From an uncultured Pelagibacteraceae bacterium (GTDB lineage: Bacteria; Pseudomonadota; Alphaproteobacteria; Pelagibacterales; Pelagibacteraceae), in the NCBI GenBank assembly GCA_902550635.1, contig CACCZY010000005.1:1-47319 (forward strand): 47,319 nt of DNA, given 5' to 3'. The notes below the pieces were generated by a model that saw only the letters and a list, made by a program, of their open reading frames with translations, did not search any database and was not told where the DNA came from. The position numbers and the translations under genes were made by a program. Shown here in pieces: positions 46,172 through 47,319 of the stretch. Every line of letters begins with the position of its first letter. The first letter of the stretch is position 1.

Positions 46172-47319
46172 ATGGAAAGATATAATTTTAAATTAATTGA
46201 GTCCAAGTGGCAGGTTTATTGGGAAAAAGAAAAAATTAATAAAGTTCAAATAGATAAAACAAAAAAAAAATTTTACTGTTTAGAAATGTTTCCCTATCCA
46301 TCTGGAAAAATACACATGGGTCACGTTAGAAATTATACTATAGGAGATGTATTAGCACGACATAAAAAAATGAAAGGATTTAACGTTCTACATCCTATGG
46401 GCTGGGATTCTTTCGGTATGCCAGCCGAAAATGCTGCTCGTCAAAATAATTTAGATCCAAAAGAATGGACTGAAAAAAATATAGCAGTAATGAAATCACA
46501 ATTAAAACAGTTAGGTTTATCAATAGACTGGGATAGAGAAATTTCAACTTGTTCAAAAGATTATTACAAGCATCAGCAGCTTTTTTTTCTTGAATTATAC
46601 GATAAGGGTCTTGTTTATAGAAAAGAAAATTATGTAAATTGGGATCCAGTTGATGAAACTGTGCTTGCTAATGAACAAGTAATTGATGGTAAAGGATGGA
46701 GATCAGGAGCAACTGTTGAAAGAAAAAAATTGAATCAATGGTTTTTTAACATTTCTAAATTTTCTGATGAATTATTATCTTCTTTAGATAGCCTAGACGA
46801 ATGGCCAAATAAAGTAAAGATAATGCAAAAAAATTGGATTGGAAAATCTTTAGGATGTGAAATTAACTTTGCTATTGAAGGTTATTTACCAATTAAAAAT
46901 ATAAAATGTTTTACAACAAGACCCGATACTCTATTTGGCTTATCATTTTTAGCAGTATCTGTGGATCATCCTCTTTCTGAACATTACAAAAATGACAAAG
47001 AATTTATTAACTTTAAAAAAATGTGTTCAAAAACAGGAACTACTGAAGAATCTATTGCGCAGGCTGAAAAGCTAGGATTTAAAACAAATTTAGTAGCAAT
47101 TAATCCTTTAGATAAAACTAATAAAGTGCCAGTTTATTTTGCCAATTTTGTACTTATGGACTATGGATTTGGAGCAGTTTTTGGTTGTCCAGCACATGAT
47201 CAAAGAGATTTTGATTTTGCAAAAAAATATAAATTAGAAATTAAAACAGTTGTAAAGCCTGATAATGAAAAAGATACATTTAAAGTTTCAAATGAATCTT
47301 ATCCTGGTCCTGGAATTAT
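46172..47319 (+). CDS. leuS: Leucyl-tRNA synthetase, 5' part, cut by window end
   Basis: An open frame starts at the ATG of 46172 (MERYNFKLIESKWQVYW) and runs off the right edge, so about 382 of roughly 850 codons are present. The class I HIGH motif is His48-Met-Gly-His51 (PSGKIHMGHVRNY). MGWDSFGMPAENAA and the start of the CP1 editing domain are visible, with the Thr-rich TTRPDTLFGL and the editing-site segment GCPAHDQRDFDFA. The frame is intact to the last base. Confidence 0.96.
   Translation, partial: MERYNFKLIESKWQVYWEKEKINKVQIDKTKKKFYCLEMFPYPSGKIHMGHVRNYTIGDVLARHKKMKGFNVLHPMGWDSFGMPAENAARQNNLDPKEWTEKNIAVMKSQLKQLGLSIDWDREISTCSKDYYKHQQLFFLELYDKGLVYRKENYVNWDPVDETVLANEQVIDGKGWRSGATVERKKLNQWFFNISKFSDELLSSLDSLDEWPNKVKIMQKNWIGKSLGCEINFAIEGYLPIKNIKCFTTRPDTLFGLSFLAVSVDHPLSEHYKNDKEFINFKKMCSKTGTTEESIAQAEKLGFKTNLVAINPLDKTNKVPVYFANFVLMDYGFGAVFGCPAHDQRDFDFAKKYKLEIKTVVKPDNEKDTFKVSNESYPGPGI

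Overview
The window is one 47.3 kb stretch of a very AT-rich, densely packed bacterial genome. I read it as an alphaproteobacterium of the SAR11/Pelagibacterales type. The support is the gene order (irr facing fabA-fabB-fabI; pnp-rpsO-rbfA-infB-nusA; metK-lnt-ybeY-phoH-miaB-fur-tsaB; DUF3576-leuS; mutM-rpsT beside ubiE-ubiB-coaBC-dut), the lysine/asparagine/isoleucine-rich proteins, and the almost complete lack of spacers (many ATGA overlaps). The order-level assignment is inference; the class-level one is strong. I see no rRNA, tRNA, CRISPR array, insertion sequence, prophage or defence island.

Layout. 1-119: AT-rich spacer left of rpsT with two near-identical 21-bp direct repeats. 120-6449: rpsT and mutM leftward, then a rightward run ubiE-ubiB-coaBC-dut-thiF-like-SH3 protein (ubiquinone, coenzyme A, dUTP cleansing). 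6454-9181: leftward katG downstream of the Fur-family gene irr. 9262-11882: fabA-fabB-fabI plus a 37-residue basic ORF. 11926-18405: leftward nusA-infB-rbfA-rpsO-pnp, with an intrinsic terminator just before nusA. 18503-24776: leftward tsaB(short)-fur-miaB-phoH-ybeY-lnt-metK. 24724-26896: a secreted NodB-type deacetylase and a Bax-type glucosaminidase, convergent. 26919-30038: nfu-trpS-murJ leftward. 30089-32377: two-domain malic enzyme. 32374-35582: BON lipoprotein, rsmI, LpoA-like protein and rdgB. 35619-41904: grpE-dnaK-dnaJ, a 56-residue membrane ORF, dapB-nth-pfkB kinase. 41907-44314: a 35-residue ArfA-like gene, an orphan winged-helix regulator, an L,D-transpeptidase, yggS and a ThiE/TenI-like gene. 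44346-45356: major porin. 45533-47319: DUF3576 lipoprotein and the 5' part of leuS, which runs off the window.

Most of the window is core housekeeping. The parts most worth a second look are regulatory. (1) Two matching palindromes lie on either side of irr. One covers the katG promoter and one the irr/fabA divergent promoter. Both resemble the rhizobial Irr box, which suggests an iron/haem-peroxide circuit around a catalase-peroxidase that I recall being missing from well-studied SAR11 strains. (2) A strong intrinsic terminator sits between a plausible nusA promoter and the nusA start codon, a possible NusA-sensing attenuator. (3) A minimal ArfA-like ribosome-rescue gene is coupled by ATGA to an orphan OmpR-type regulator with a degenerate receiver. 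(4) A close match to the alphaproteobacterial RpoH promoter lies upstream of dnaK. (5) Several divergent gene pairs have start codons that overlap or nearly touch.
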